Shown: positions 1 to 9,114 of the stretch, piece by piece
Numbering within the stretch: the stretch's first letter is position 1
How the letters are laid out: each line of letters begins with the position of its first letter
Source: Bryobacterales bacterium
GTDB taxonomy: Bacteria > Acidobacteriota > Terriglobia > Bryobacterales > UBA6623
Length of the DNA: 64,000 nucleotides
NCBI GenBank assembly: GCA_028819235.1
Contig: JAPPMC010000237.1
Location: forward strand, 1 to 64,000
Direction: 5' to 3'
The notes under the pieces: generated by a model
Databases searched by the model: none
Seen by the model: only the letters and a program-made list of their open reading frames with translations
Told to the model about the DNA's origin: nothing
Translations under genes and position numbers: made by a program

Positions 1-1110
1 TGCCACAAGGGACCTCATCCTGTCAACCCCCAAGATCTGTGGCACGGGCAGGCCGACCCGGTCGAATCCGACTGACAGGCTGGTGACCGTGCCGCTGGCC
101 GATCCCCGGGTCCACGTGATGCGCGGCCGGTGGTTCTTGATCTCAGTGTCCGGATTCCTGCCGCGCACGAACTGAAACGCGTCAACGCTCTGGGACGTGA
201 AGACATAGCTCAGGCCCAGCTTTCCGCGAGTTGCGAGATCTCGGTCGAGACGCAGGTTCGCCGAGTCGGTGTCGACCCGCTGCGGCGCGTTCGTGTTGAG
301 GGCTCTGGGGTCGATGTCGGGCCGGTTCGGCAGCTCGGCCGGATAGGCGCCAAGCAGTTGCTCGACTATGGCCCAAGTGTCAGGGTCAGTGCGCTCCCCG
401 CTGGCCGGATCAACAAGTAGGGGGGTGCGTTCGTTCGGCAGAGGCACCAGCACGTTGCCGTTGACCTGTCCCCGAATGCGTTGCTGCGAGGCATTGACTG
501 TGAAGCGGGTCTTGCCCGTGACGGGGCCTGTGAGCCGGAACCCGTAGCGGTTCTCGTTGGCCGGCTGCACATCGCCGAACTGGAAGAAAGAGCGCGCCGA
601 GAACGCGCTGTTGCCATGCGTCCAGAACACGTTGCCGTGCGTTCCTTGGCCACGCGCCGGCGGAAGATGAAGGCCGGGTCGGGCGCGCCGGCCGTATTCG
701 GCGCCGTAGTAGTCGCGGTCGGGCTGGAAGTCTGTCACGATCGTCGCCGTGGCTCCCAGCCGAATGTTCAGTTCTTGCAGGGTGTTGGTGTCTACGAGGT
801 TGAACTGGACGTTCTCGTTGCGCCGGGCTTCGCCGGAACGGGTGTCCTCTTGGCCTAACAGGTTGAGGTTCGTGCGTTCGGCGTTGGCTCCGCCTTCCGC
901 AGCGCTGCCCGCGTCTGATTCGGGAGTGGCCTCCGGTGCCGGATCCTCTTGGTCGGCATTGGCCTTGGCGTCGCCACCCGCCGGCTGCTGCGCGAACCCG
1001 ATCGATCCCACGGCAAGCAGCAGCGCTGTCGCAGCCATAGCTGACCACCCGCGAAGCGCCACTTGGCGGACGAGAATCGGGCAGGCTGAGTTAGGCGTTT
1101 GGTTGTTCAT
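1..1110 (-). CDS. TonB-dependent/Oar-like outer-membrane receptor, N-terminal part (runs off the left edge)
   Basis: Open minus frame from ATG at 1110 to the window edge: MNNQTPNSACPILVRQVALRGWSAMAATALLLAVGSIGFAQQ (signal peptide)...NGNVFWTHGNSAFSARSFFQFGDVQPANENRYGFRLTGPV...LSYVFTSQSVDAFQFVRGRNPDTE. Missing from the ORF track because it is truncated. Confidence 0.7.
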   Translation of the reverse strand, partial: MNNQTPNSACPILVRQVALRGWSAMAATALLLAVGSIGFAQQPAGGDAKANADQEDPAPEATPESDAGSAAEGGANAERTNLNLLGQEDTRSGEARRNENVQFNLVDTNTLQELNIRLGATATIVTDFQPDRDYYGAEYGRRARPGLHLPPARGQGTHGNVFWTHGNSAFSARSFFQFGDVQPANENRYGFRLTGPVTGKTRFTVNASQQRIRGQVNGNVLVPLPNERTPLLVDPASGERTDPDTWAIVEQLLGAYPAELPNRPDIDPRALNTNAPQRVDTDSANLRLDRDLATRGKLGLSYVFTSQSVDAFQFVRGRNPDTEIKNHRPRITWTRGSASGTVTSLSVGFDRVGLPVPQILGVDRMRSLVA

Positions 1111-1764
1111 CGAAGCCGTGGGTGGCAAGGGCCGTGCGTCTAGTAGGCGAGTGGCATCTGGCCGACGTTACGCGCGTGCGCGTGGCGGGGCCAGTGGAAC
1201 CTGGCCCACGGTCACCGAGTTACGGTCATGACACTGCGCGAAACCGGCTGCACACAATCGTTTTCCCGACGCTCGCTGGTGTCCCCATCCCGGGCTGGCC
1301 GGCTAGTTAGTACATCGGCCTGAGCATTGCACCCCATTCTAGGGGCAGGGATTTCGACAGGGCTGCCCGCTCCGCTCCGAACGGTGCGGACGAGTCATAT
1401 CCGTCATTGCGAGACGGCTTGGCCCCATGGTGGACGGCCCGAACCGGGCACCCACGGAAAGAAGGAGCACGGCGCTGGGGTCACAGACACCGTGTTCGCG
1501 CCTGCCGAACGGGAGCTTCGGACGCTAGTCGCGCTGTTCTTGGCTTCGAGAGCCCACCACCGGGAATGCGCCGGCAAGGATATGGACGGCCACCGATCCG
1601 CGCCGCCACAGCAGCGCCACAGGGAGACGGCAGCGAACCCTTCGAGCACCAGACGAGATCACAGTTGGCAGAGGTTTGCGAGAGGCGAGCCGAGACTGCC
1701 TGGATTGGTGCCGCGATCACAGAAGAATCTGAAGGCGGTAGGCTCCAAGTGGCATTGCACGGCG

Positions 1765-2174
1765 ATGAATGAGCCCGTATTCGACATCATGCCGCTCGAG
1801 CGAGCGATCCAACGTTTGGAAGAAGGCCTGGAGCGGTATCGGGGCGATAACGGCGATCTTCAGATTCGTGACGGCCTGATACTCCGCTTTGGATTTACAT
1901 ATGAGCTCGGCCATAAGGCGCTTAGGCGCTACCTGAAACTCTCCTCGCCGACCCCAGCGCTATTTGATCAGATGAGGTTCCAAGACCAGATCCGTACAGC
2001 GAACGACCAGGGGCTGCTGTTGGGGGGTTGGCCCGAGTGGCGTGGGTACCGCACGATGCGAGGCATGACAAGTCATATGGCGAGGCCATAGCTGTTAGTG
2101 TCGTCAGCCACATTCCGGACTTCCTCGATGAGGTCAAGTACCTTCGTGATCGATTGCGGGACCGTCTGGCATGA
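1765..2174 (+). pseudogene. HI0074/HepT-like nucleotidyltransferase-substrate-binding (TA partner) protein, apparently frameshifted near 2070
   Basis: Frame 1 MNEPVFDIMPLERAIQRLEEGLERYRGD...RFGFTYELGHKALRRYL...GWRGYRTMRGMTSH continues in another frame as SYGEAIAVSVVSHIPDFLDEVKYLRDRLRDRLA*, ending on the start of the next gene (ATGA). Confidence 0.6.
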
Positions 2175-2521
2175 ATACGCCCACTCCCGCCATCGATCTC
2201 CGACCGGACCATTGGGCCATCGTCAGAGGCGCCCTCCGGAGGCATGTTCCGGATCGCGAGGTCCTCGTGTTCGGATCGCGGGCAACGTGGACTGCAAGGG
2301 AGTACTCTGACCTCGATCTCGCCATAATGGGTGAGGGTCCTCTGTCACTGCATACTGTGGCGGCTTTGGCTGAGGACCTTGGGGAATCCGATCTTCCGTT
2401 CAAGGTGGATCTCGTCGACTGGGCGATGGTCGACGACGGTTTCCGCGGCATCATCCGCCGCAACGCAGTGACAGTACAGACGCCGACAGACGGCCGCTCC
2501 GCGAGTGGTAGGGTGCCCTGA
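2171..2521 (+). CDS. MntA/HI0073-like minimal nucleotidyltransferase
   Basis: VLVFGSRATWTAREYSDLDLAIMGEG (GSRA...DLDL nucleotidyltransferase motif); directly after the HI0074-like gene. Confidence 0.8.
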   Translation: MNTPTPAIDLRPDHWAIVRGALRRHVPDREVLVFGSRATWTAREYSDLDLAIMGEGPLSLHTVAALAEDLGESDLPFKVDLVDWAMVDDGFRGIIRRNAVTVQTPTDGRSASGRVP

Positions 2522-2625
2522 TCGGTGCGGACATCTGGGACACTGGCTTCGACCAGCGAGTGGCTCCTGGTCCGCCGCTTGGCTCGCCGGGTCGTCTTGG
2601 GCGCGCTGGTGGCAGACTGTAGGCA

Positions 2626-3873
2626 GTGAGTGTCCTTGCATCTGCCGCCCGCCAGTTGCTGGCGCCCGTGGTCGTTCCGGCTTTGCTCGGTTGGGAGCGG
2701 CTTGAGTCCGGAGTCTCCTTCTACCCCAGATCGAAGGAGGTGAACGAGAATCCTTATCCGCTTTACGCGCGCATGCGCGAGAGAGATCCCGTGCATCGCA
2801 TGCGCTTGCTCGACGCGTGGGTCGTCACCCGCTACCGGGATGTCGACTTGATCCTTCGCGACCACGGTCGCTTCTCCAGCTCCATGCAGCAGAAGGCGGT
2901 GATCCCCGAGAGCGCCCGTTCCGTCAGCATGCTGAATCTCGACCCTCCGGCTCACACGAGGGTTCGGTCGCTGGTGTCTATGGCCTTCACGAACTCGGCA
3001 GTGCAGCGACTCAGGCCGCGCATACAGGCGATTGCGGACCGTTTGCTCGACGAAGTCGCCGGCCAGGAGCGCATCGATCTAATCTCCGCGATCGCGCACC
3101 CCTTGCCGGTCATGGTGATGGCCGAGATGCTCGGAATCGCGACCGACGACGCCAAGCAGTTCCAAGATTGGTCCGACGACCTGGCCGCTTCGATAGATCC
3201 GTTTCTGACGAGTCGCCAGGAGCGCCGGGCCAACGAGGCACGGCGGGAGCTGTCTGAGTACTTCGGGCGGATGCTGGAAGTTCGCAGGAAGGATCCCCGG
3301 GACGACATCATCAGCGCCCTCCTCGCCGCGCGCGAGGAGCGGGACAAGCTCTCGCCCGAAGAGTTGCGGGGAACTCTCAACCTGCTGCTCGTGGCGGGGA
3401 ACGAGACGACCAAGAACCTGATCGGCAATGGGATGTTGGCCCTGCTGAAGCACCCGGCTCAAATGCGCCTCCTGCGAAATGATCCCGGCCTTATGGGCGC
3501 AGCCGTGCAGGAGTTCCTGCGATTCGACGCCCCTGTACAAACCGATGCCCGAACCGCTGTACATGACGTCGAATTGGGGGGCAAGCTGATTCGGTCCGGA
3601 ACGAAGATCCTCACCGTGATCGGCGCGGCGAATCGGGATCCGGCCGTCTTCGAGAATCCCGACTCTCTGGACATTCGCCGCGAACGCCGCCCGCACCTAT
3701 CCTTCGGGCGCGGGATCCACTATTGCCTTGGCGCCTCGCTTGCGGAGCTCGAAGCCGAGATCGCATTCGCCTCGATTCTTGAGAGGTATCCTTCAATCCG
3801 GTTGGTTGCTGATCCTGCGCACGTTCGGAACACAGTGCTGCGAGGCGTAAAGGATCTGTGGGTCGGCGTCTGA
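2626..3873 (+). CDS. Cytochrome P450
   Basis: 415 aa; I-helix VAGNETTKNLIGNG, FLRFDAPVQ, heme loop HLSFGRGIHYCLGASLAELE. Confidence 0.93.
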   Translation: MSVLASAARQLLAPVVVPALLGWERLESGVSFYPRSKEVNENPYPLYARMRERDPVHRMRLLDAWVVTRYRDVDLILRDHGRFSSSMQQKAVIPESARSVSMLNLDPPAHTRVRSLVSMAFTNSAVQRLRPRIQAIADRLLDEVAGQERIDLISAIAHPLPVMVMAEMLGIATDDAKQFQDWSDDLAASIDPFLTSRQERRANEARRELSEYFGRMLEVRRKDPRDDIISALLAAREERDKLSPEELRGTLNLLLVAGNETTKNLIGNGMLALLKHPAQMRLLRNDPGLMGAAVQEFLRFDAPVQTDARTAVHDVELGGKLIRSGTKILTVIGAANRDPAVFENPDSLDIRRERRPHLSFGRGIHYCLGASLAELEAEIAFASILERYPSIRLVADPAHVRNTVLRGVKDLWVGV

Positions 3874-4103
3874 CAGCCGAGACGTGTCCCGTCAGCTACC
3901 CGTATGCGGAGTGTGGCCAGCTTCAATTCACGGGGGGACCTAGCGGATCTCCCAGAGGCCACCCTTCCGGTGGGCGCACGGTAGGGACGGACAAGGCTCG
4001 CGGGAGGAATCTCTTCTGAAGGCTTCATCTTGGGCCCATCCGGCCCAGAGGGGCATCGCCGCCTTGCGCTCGAAGCAGCCGCCCAGTCGACCCGACTCTT
4101 GAC

Positions 4104-4703
4104 CTATCTCGACCGCCCACCACGGCCCGTTCCGGGTGCAAGACCGAGACCGTAGCGGTCATCGCGATCCAGGGATCGATCGTGCGGCCATAGGTTGCGC
4201 GGAATCTTACAGGCGCGTTCGATGCTGCTCCCCTTCGGCGGGTCGTGAGGGGATACCTCGTCATGCAGGTCGAGGTCCTCCCTGCCAGAGGAGAGTCCCA
4301 AGCGCCTGACCAAGAACGCGATGTCCTCTTGATCCTTGGGCCGCGCGGCGCGCACCTTCATCGCTAGCAGGTGCTCGGCCGAGGCAGAGTTCACCACTAG
4401 GTGTCGGTCCCCGAAGACGGTCCGCGCCCGGCCGTCCGGGCCGCGGGGCATGGACGGGACCGCTTCCTCATTAAGCCACGTCTTCGGCCAGCCCCGGCGG
4501 CGACCGATCCGGCGCACTGCCTCCACCACGGGGCCGTGGCCCTCTTTGATCACGGCGTCCATCGACTGTCGGCGGCCGTCGAAGCCCAAGGCCATGGCCG
4601 CGCCGCCAACGACATAGATGTGTGCGTGCACACGGCGCGATTGCAATTCGCGGGACAGTTTGCGAAAGGCAGCCTCTAGGCTATCCGCCGAAAAGGGCTC
4701 CAT
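4104..4703 (-). CDS. DUF6036/AbiEii-like nucleotidyltransferase-fold protein, copy 1
   Basis: VHAHIYVVGGAAMALGFDGRRQSMDAVIKEG...TWLNEEAV...HLVVNSASAEHLLAMKVRAARPKDQEDIAFLVRRLGL; clear paralogue of 27496..28119. Confidence 0.7.
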   Translation of the reverse strand: MEPFSADSLEAAFRKLSRELQSRRVHAHIYVVGGAAMALGFDGRRQSMDAVIKEGHGPVVEAVRRIGRRRGWPKTWLNEEAVPSMPRGPDGRARTVFGDRHLVVNSASAEHLLAMKVRAARPKDQEDIAFLVRRLGLSSGREDLDLHDEVSPHDPPKGSSIERACKIPRNLWPHDRSLDRDDRYGLGLAPGTGRGGRSR

Positions 4704-5184
4704 AGGCGCGGTGTCCCTCTCGCTCCCCGAGTTCGTAGTCGCCGACCATGGCGCAGTGGCGCAGGAAGGCTCCGGGAGTGTCCCGGTAGACCATTCCTGG
4801 AAAGCCCTTCCCGTAGACGCGGAGCGGCTTCCAGCAGATCTTCAGCGACCGTTCCGGATCGTCGCACCAGCCCGGCACGGGATAGTCGTGGGTGATAGCG
4901 ATGTGCTCGGCCACTGCGGCCAGCAACGCGTCCCACTTCGTCCCGGTCAGGCGGGGTGCCTCGGTCAGAGCGTACTGTTGCCTGTCGCGGCTAGCCTGGT
5001 GAAATCGGCGCGGCAGGTCGGAGATGAGCATGCGATAGCGCTCGCTGTCGCTCTGGGCGCTGTCGATGGTGTCCGCGTATTGGGCGATTCTCCACCAAGG
5101 TTCGGGAGGCAGCGGCTCCTGCATGAGCCGCGCAAACTCCGCGTCCGACGGCTCAGGAGCATCGCGGCTGGCGGTCATGCCCAC
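4681..5184 (-). CDS. Conserved companion protein of the nucleotidyltransferase module, copy 1
   Basis: YRMLISDLPRRFHQASRDRQQYALTEAPRLTGTKWDALLAAVAEHIAITHDYPVPGWCDDPERSLK...PGAFLRH; paralogue of 28094..28549; overlaps the downstream nucleotidyltransferase start by 23 nt. Confidence 0.7.
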   Translation of the reverse strand: MGMTASRDAPEPSDAEFARLMQEPLPPEPWWRIAQYADTIDSAQSDSERYRMLISDLPRRFHQASRDRQQYALTEAPRLTGTKWDALLAAVAEHIAITHDYPVPGWCDDPERSLKICWKPLRVYGKGFPGMVYRDTPGAFLRHCAMVGDYELGEREGHRAYGALFGG

Positions 5185-5648
5185 CGAACAGCTTGCGGAT
5201 GCGTACCACCGCCCGGCGGCGCGCCGGCAGGTTCGATGGTTGATAGCGGCTGCTTTTCGGGCCCGGAAACTCGCGTCCGATCCGCCCGCAGAGTCGTTGC
5301 GCCCGGTCGGGACGCGCCGTCCGGGCGTCTAGGCACGCCGGAGCCAAGGACGCCCCGGCTTGGGGCGTGGCAGAGCCTTAAGCGCGAAGCTCGTCCGATC
5401 GTGCTGCATTGGGATCGGCGGCCCAGGGGGCAACAAGGCCACTACTGCAATGACTCGGGCCTTGGGGCGCAATCGTTGCGCCGCCCGCTGGATGTTGCTC
5501 ACATCCAACAAGCGCGGGATCGAGATGGCCAGATTCGCTATGGCTGCCATGGTGTGCCGAGGTCCCGTCTCGGGCTCGGGATACTTGCTGTCGCCTTGCT
5601 GGTCCGAGGCCATGGCTCCCTTACGGGGTCAACCCTCCGGCCGCGCGA

Positions 5649-7133
5649 TCAATCGCGCGCTACGCTTCGCCCCTCTCTCTGGTAACGGCGCAAGAGACGC
5701 TGCATGCTGCGCACGCGCTCGCGATTGCTCGCTGCCAAATTGGTGGTCTGGGCCGGATCGTTCCGGAGGTTGAACAGTTCGACCGGCTGGTCGTGAGCAG
5801 ACACCTGGCGCTCGGTCCGAAACCATGCAGGTTCGCGGTTTGGCCCCGCACTGTTGCTATCGCCTGTGGGATGGTCGATCAGCACCCAGTCCCCTTGGCG
5901 AATGGCGAACCAGCCCCGCGAGCCGTGATGGACGGTCGCCTCGCGAATCGGCGAGTCTGCGTCTGCAAGAAACAGGGCCTCGCTCATGTCGTAGCTGTCC
6001 TCGGCCGCGTCTTGCGGAAGCGGGAAGTCGACAATGGCCGCTACCGTCGCCATGATGTCAGTCAGGCAGAGGACCTCGTCCTGCACGCTTCCGGCCGGTA
6101 CGCGGCCCGGCCAGCGAGCTAGGAACGGGACTCGGTGGCCGCCTTCCCAGAGATCGCGCTTGACGCCTCTCAGAGGCCCCATGCTGGCATGCCTGTACTC
6201 AAGCATCCGGCGGTAGGCGTCGGTTTCGGGTCCGTTGTCGCTTGTGAAGATGACCAGAGTGTCCTCGGTCTGGCCAGCCGCATCAATCGCTGCGAGCAGT
6301 TCTCCGACGGCCCAGTCGACTTCTGCCACAAAATCCCCGTACGGGCCGGCGGAACTGCTTCCTTGGAAGTCCTTGTTCGGAACAACGGGTCGGTGCGGGG
6401 CAAGAGGCGCGAAGTAGAGGAACCAAGGCGTCCCTTCGCCTGCAGACATCGCAATGAAACCCACGGCTTCTTCAGTGAAGCGCGGGAGCATCCGCTCGAA
6501 TTCGAAACCCGGAGCTTTGGTTCCCTTGTTGTTATTTGGCCCCATGAGATACGCGGGCAGATGGGTCAGATCGAAGGGCTGGATCGGGCGGGCGAGGACG
6601 TGTCCGCCCTCCATGAAGGCCCAGCCGGGCTTGGCCAGACCGAACGAGTACGAGAATCCGTGCTGGGCGGGCCCGTCGACGAGGGGCTTCGACCAGTCGA
6701 CATTCTCGACGGTCTGCCCCTTGGAATCATCCAGCAAGGACCATTGGTAGCCGAGGTGCCACTTCCCCACGGCTCCGGTGCGGTAGCCCTTTTCTCTCAG
6801 CATGTCGGCGAGAGTTAGGCGTTCCTGGGCGATCAGCGGCGTGGAGGAGTCGTTGAGAACTCCTCGCTTCAAACGGGTCCGCCATGCGTACCGGCCCGTC
6901 AGGAGGCCGTACCTCGTCGGCGTGCAGACGCCGTCGGGCGCGTGGGCGTCGGTAAACCGGACGCCCTTGGATGCTAGGCCGTCGAGGTTCGGCGTCGCGA
7001 TCTTCGAATCAGGGTTGTAGGCCCCGATGTCACCGAATCCGAGGTCATCCGTCAGAATCACCAAGACGTTTGGTGTGGACCCAGCTGCTCCGGCGGAGAG
7101 CACGGTCAGCAGCGCGGCAAGCAGAATCGGCAC
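5649..7133 (-). CDS. Sulfatase (arylsulfatase family, Cys-type)
   Basis: PNVLVILTDDLGFGDIG; CTPTRYGLLTGR signature; FTSDNGPETDAYRR; 494 aa with signal peptide. Confidence 0.93.
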   Translation of the reverse strand: MPILLAALLTVLSAGAAGSTPNVLVILTDDLGFGDIGAYNPDSKIATPNLDGLASKGVRFTDAHAPDGVCTPTRYGLLTGRYAWRTRLKRGVLNDSSTPLIAQERLTLADMLREKGYRTGAVGKWHLGYQWSLLDDSKGQTVENVDWSKPLVDGPAQHGFSYSFGLAKPGWAFMEGGHVLARPIQPFDLTHLPAYLMGPNNNKGTKAPGFEFERMLPRFTEEAVGFIAMSAGEGTPWFLYFAPLAPHRPVVPNKDFQGSSSAGPYGDFVAEVDWAVGELLAAIDAAGQTEDTLVIFTSDNGPETDAYRRMLEYRHASMGPLRGVKRDLWEGGHRVPFLARWPGRVPAGSVQDEVLCLTDIMATVAAIVDFPLPQDAAEDSYDMSEALFLADADSPIREATVHHGSRGWFAIRQGDWVLIDHPTGDSNSAGPNREPAWFRTERQVSAHDQPVELFNLRNDPAQTTNLAASNRERVRSMQRLLRRYQREGRSVARD

Positions 7134-7521
7134 CTGCCCAGAATAGGGTATTCATGAACGATGGGGCGCCGGACGTAGTCCGACTGCAGGTTGACCTTGA
7201 AGGTCGCGGTGAGGTGCCTGAGAGCCAAGCGTTGGGAGCGGTTCTTCTCGATCGTCGCGCTGCTCTCGGCGGACGGCGTCGCTGCGTGTCTGGCGACCCT
7301 AGGATCGCCGTGGCGATTACCAGTGGCATGTAAGAGGGAATCCGAATTGGCAGCAGTCACTGAGCTAATGGTGGGTGGGTCGTGCGTCGCTATGTTTCCT
7401 CCGCCGGGCTCCCGTGCTTCGCCGTCCCGATCGCCAGTCCCAAGCCACCCAACAACGCAAGAAGCGGCCGATCTCGGCACGTGCTTCAGATTGCGCCTGA
7501 CCAGGCAGGTCGTTGGCTAGA

Positions 7522-9114
7522 TCATTTGCGCCTGCCTCCACGCTTGGGCCACAGACCGAGGGCCTTTCGAGCCGCTTCTTCGTCTTGCGTCGAGATGCGC
7601 TCTCGGGCGAGCAGGTCGAAGAAGGTGGCCCTATTGACAGAAGTGTTGAACTCCGGCTCCTTGCCGAACACGATCTCCAAGCCCGATGGCTTCACGCGAA
7701 GCTCGTAGTCGCCCTTGCCTAGGCGGATCGTTGTCTTGACACAATTCCAACCGTTTCGTTCCGCTAGGGCGACGGCGGCCTTGGTCCGGCGGGCATCCCA
7801 AACCCTAGTAGCCCCGAAAGCCTCACGCAACGGCTGGCAACGCGCCGCTGGCGCGCCCAAGTCTAGGGCGCTTCCGGCCAGGTGGTGGGACATGGCCGCC
7901 ATTCGGTCCGACACGGCGTCGGCCAGGCCCGGAAAGTCCCGCAGACTGTTAGGCAGGCCCTCCCATCCTGAAGAAGCGCCAAGAAGAATCGCCGCGGCCA
8001 GGAAGTCCACCTCGTTTAGCATCGGACGATCGGAGTCGAACAGGGCATCGCATTCGTCGCACAGGAAAAACAGACCGAGCGCCCTTGAGAATGGCTTCGG
8101 ATGGCGCTGGAACAGTTCTGATTCGGACAAATCCCCAAATCCGGAAAGCGATTCGAGGTCGTGCGCCAGCTGCTGGAGAGACTTTCTCAGGCGCTCATCC
8201 AAGGCACTGGCCGTTTCCTTGAGGTAGTCCAGAATGGAGGCCCGTGCATCGGGCCTACGCTCGACACTCCTCTGTACCACGATCCTGTCAACCACTCCCC
8301 AAAAGAGCCAGCGAGGCAAATCCGCCCGCTGGACGGGATCGGTGGGCCCCTTGGGCCGGAGGTCGCACTGTCCAGACTGGAGCCACGGGCGCAAGCCAGC
8401 GAGGATCGGGTCCTTGGGCTCGTGTCCCGAAGTCTCTTCGGGATCGAACGCCGCGACGCACGCCTCAGCGCTGAGTGCGCCTCGGTTTCCTAGCCACAAG
8501 AGCATCGCAACGACGCCTCCCACGGCTAGCGGGACTTGCAGGGGGGCACTTCGTGGGCTGGGCGCGGAATCTTGGGGAAGCGCGCCGCCTCCGTAACCGT
8601 TGAACTTTGCCTTGACCGTATGCTGGGCAAGGCCCTTGAGGGTGACGTTCGCGAAGTCCAGAGCATCGTCGTTGACCTGTTTCTTCTCGGCCACTGAGCG
8701 ATAGATCAGCCTCTTGATCCGGCTTGTCGGCAACGGAGCGGGAAGCAGGATTGCGCGGTCGGTGGCCTTGTCGGCCTGGCTTGGGAAGTCTACAGCCTCA
8801 AACCGATCGTGGCGGAGTGCGAAAGCCGAACCGGAGATCCCCTCTAGGTCGATCTCGGCAATGCACGGCTTCAGGTGGCCTACCTCGGCGACGGACTCTT
8901 CGAGCGCAGCTGCCGCCGGCTTGCCGACAAACAGCGGGATCCAGCCCGGACAGTACCGAACAGTGTCTCGGTAGTACTTCTCTCCGAAGCCTTCAGGCGG
9001 AAGGATCAGGCCGGCTGACAGCATGTACAGAAGGTTGAGATGGTTCGTGACCAGCAGTCCCGTCGTCGGTGGCTCTGCCCCGTCCGATGCGAACAGTGTT
9101 TGAGGCTGCGCCAT
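7522..9114 (-). CDS. Uncharacterised 530-aa protein, fourth gene of the kinase/DrmA/DrmB operon
   Basis: Long ORF whose ATG overlaps the upstream helicase stop (TGATG). Begins MAQPQTLFASDGAEPPTTGLLVTNHLNLLYMLSAGLILPPEGFGEKYYRDTVRYCPGWIPLF; no domain recognised by eye. Confidence 0.75.
   Translation of the reverse strand: MAQPQTLFASDGAEPPTTGLLVTNHLNLLYMLSAGLILPPEGFGEKYYRDTVRYCPGWIPLFVGKPAAAALEESVAEVGHLKPCIAEIDLEGISGSAFALRHDRFEAVDFPSQADKATDRAILLPAPLPTSRIKRLIYRSVAEKKQVNDDALDFANVTLKGLAQHTVKAKFNGYGGGALPQDSAPSPRSAPLQVPLAVGGVVAMLLWLGNRGALSAEACVAAFDPEETSGHEPKDPILAGLRPWLQSGQCDLRPKGPTDPVQRADLPRWLFWGVVDRIVVQRSVERRPDARASILDYLKETASALDERLRKSLQQLAHDLESLSGFGDLSESELFQRHPKPFSRALGLFFLCDECDALFDSDRPMLNEVDFLAAAILLGASSGWEGLPNSLRDFPGLADAVSDRMAAMSHHLAGSALDLGAPAARCQPLREAFGATRVWDARRTKAAVALAERNGWNCVKTTIRLGKGDYELRVKPSGLEIVFGKEPEFNTSVNRATFFDLLARERISTQDEEAARKALGLWPKRGGRRK

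Noticed and set aside
7134-7521. Possible extra gene between the defence operon and the sulfatase
   Set aside because: ORFs on both strands are short and mutually overlapping with no protein-like features; treated as intergenic.
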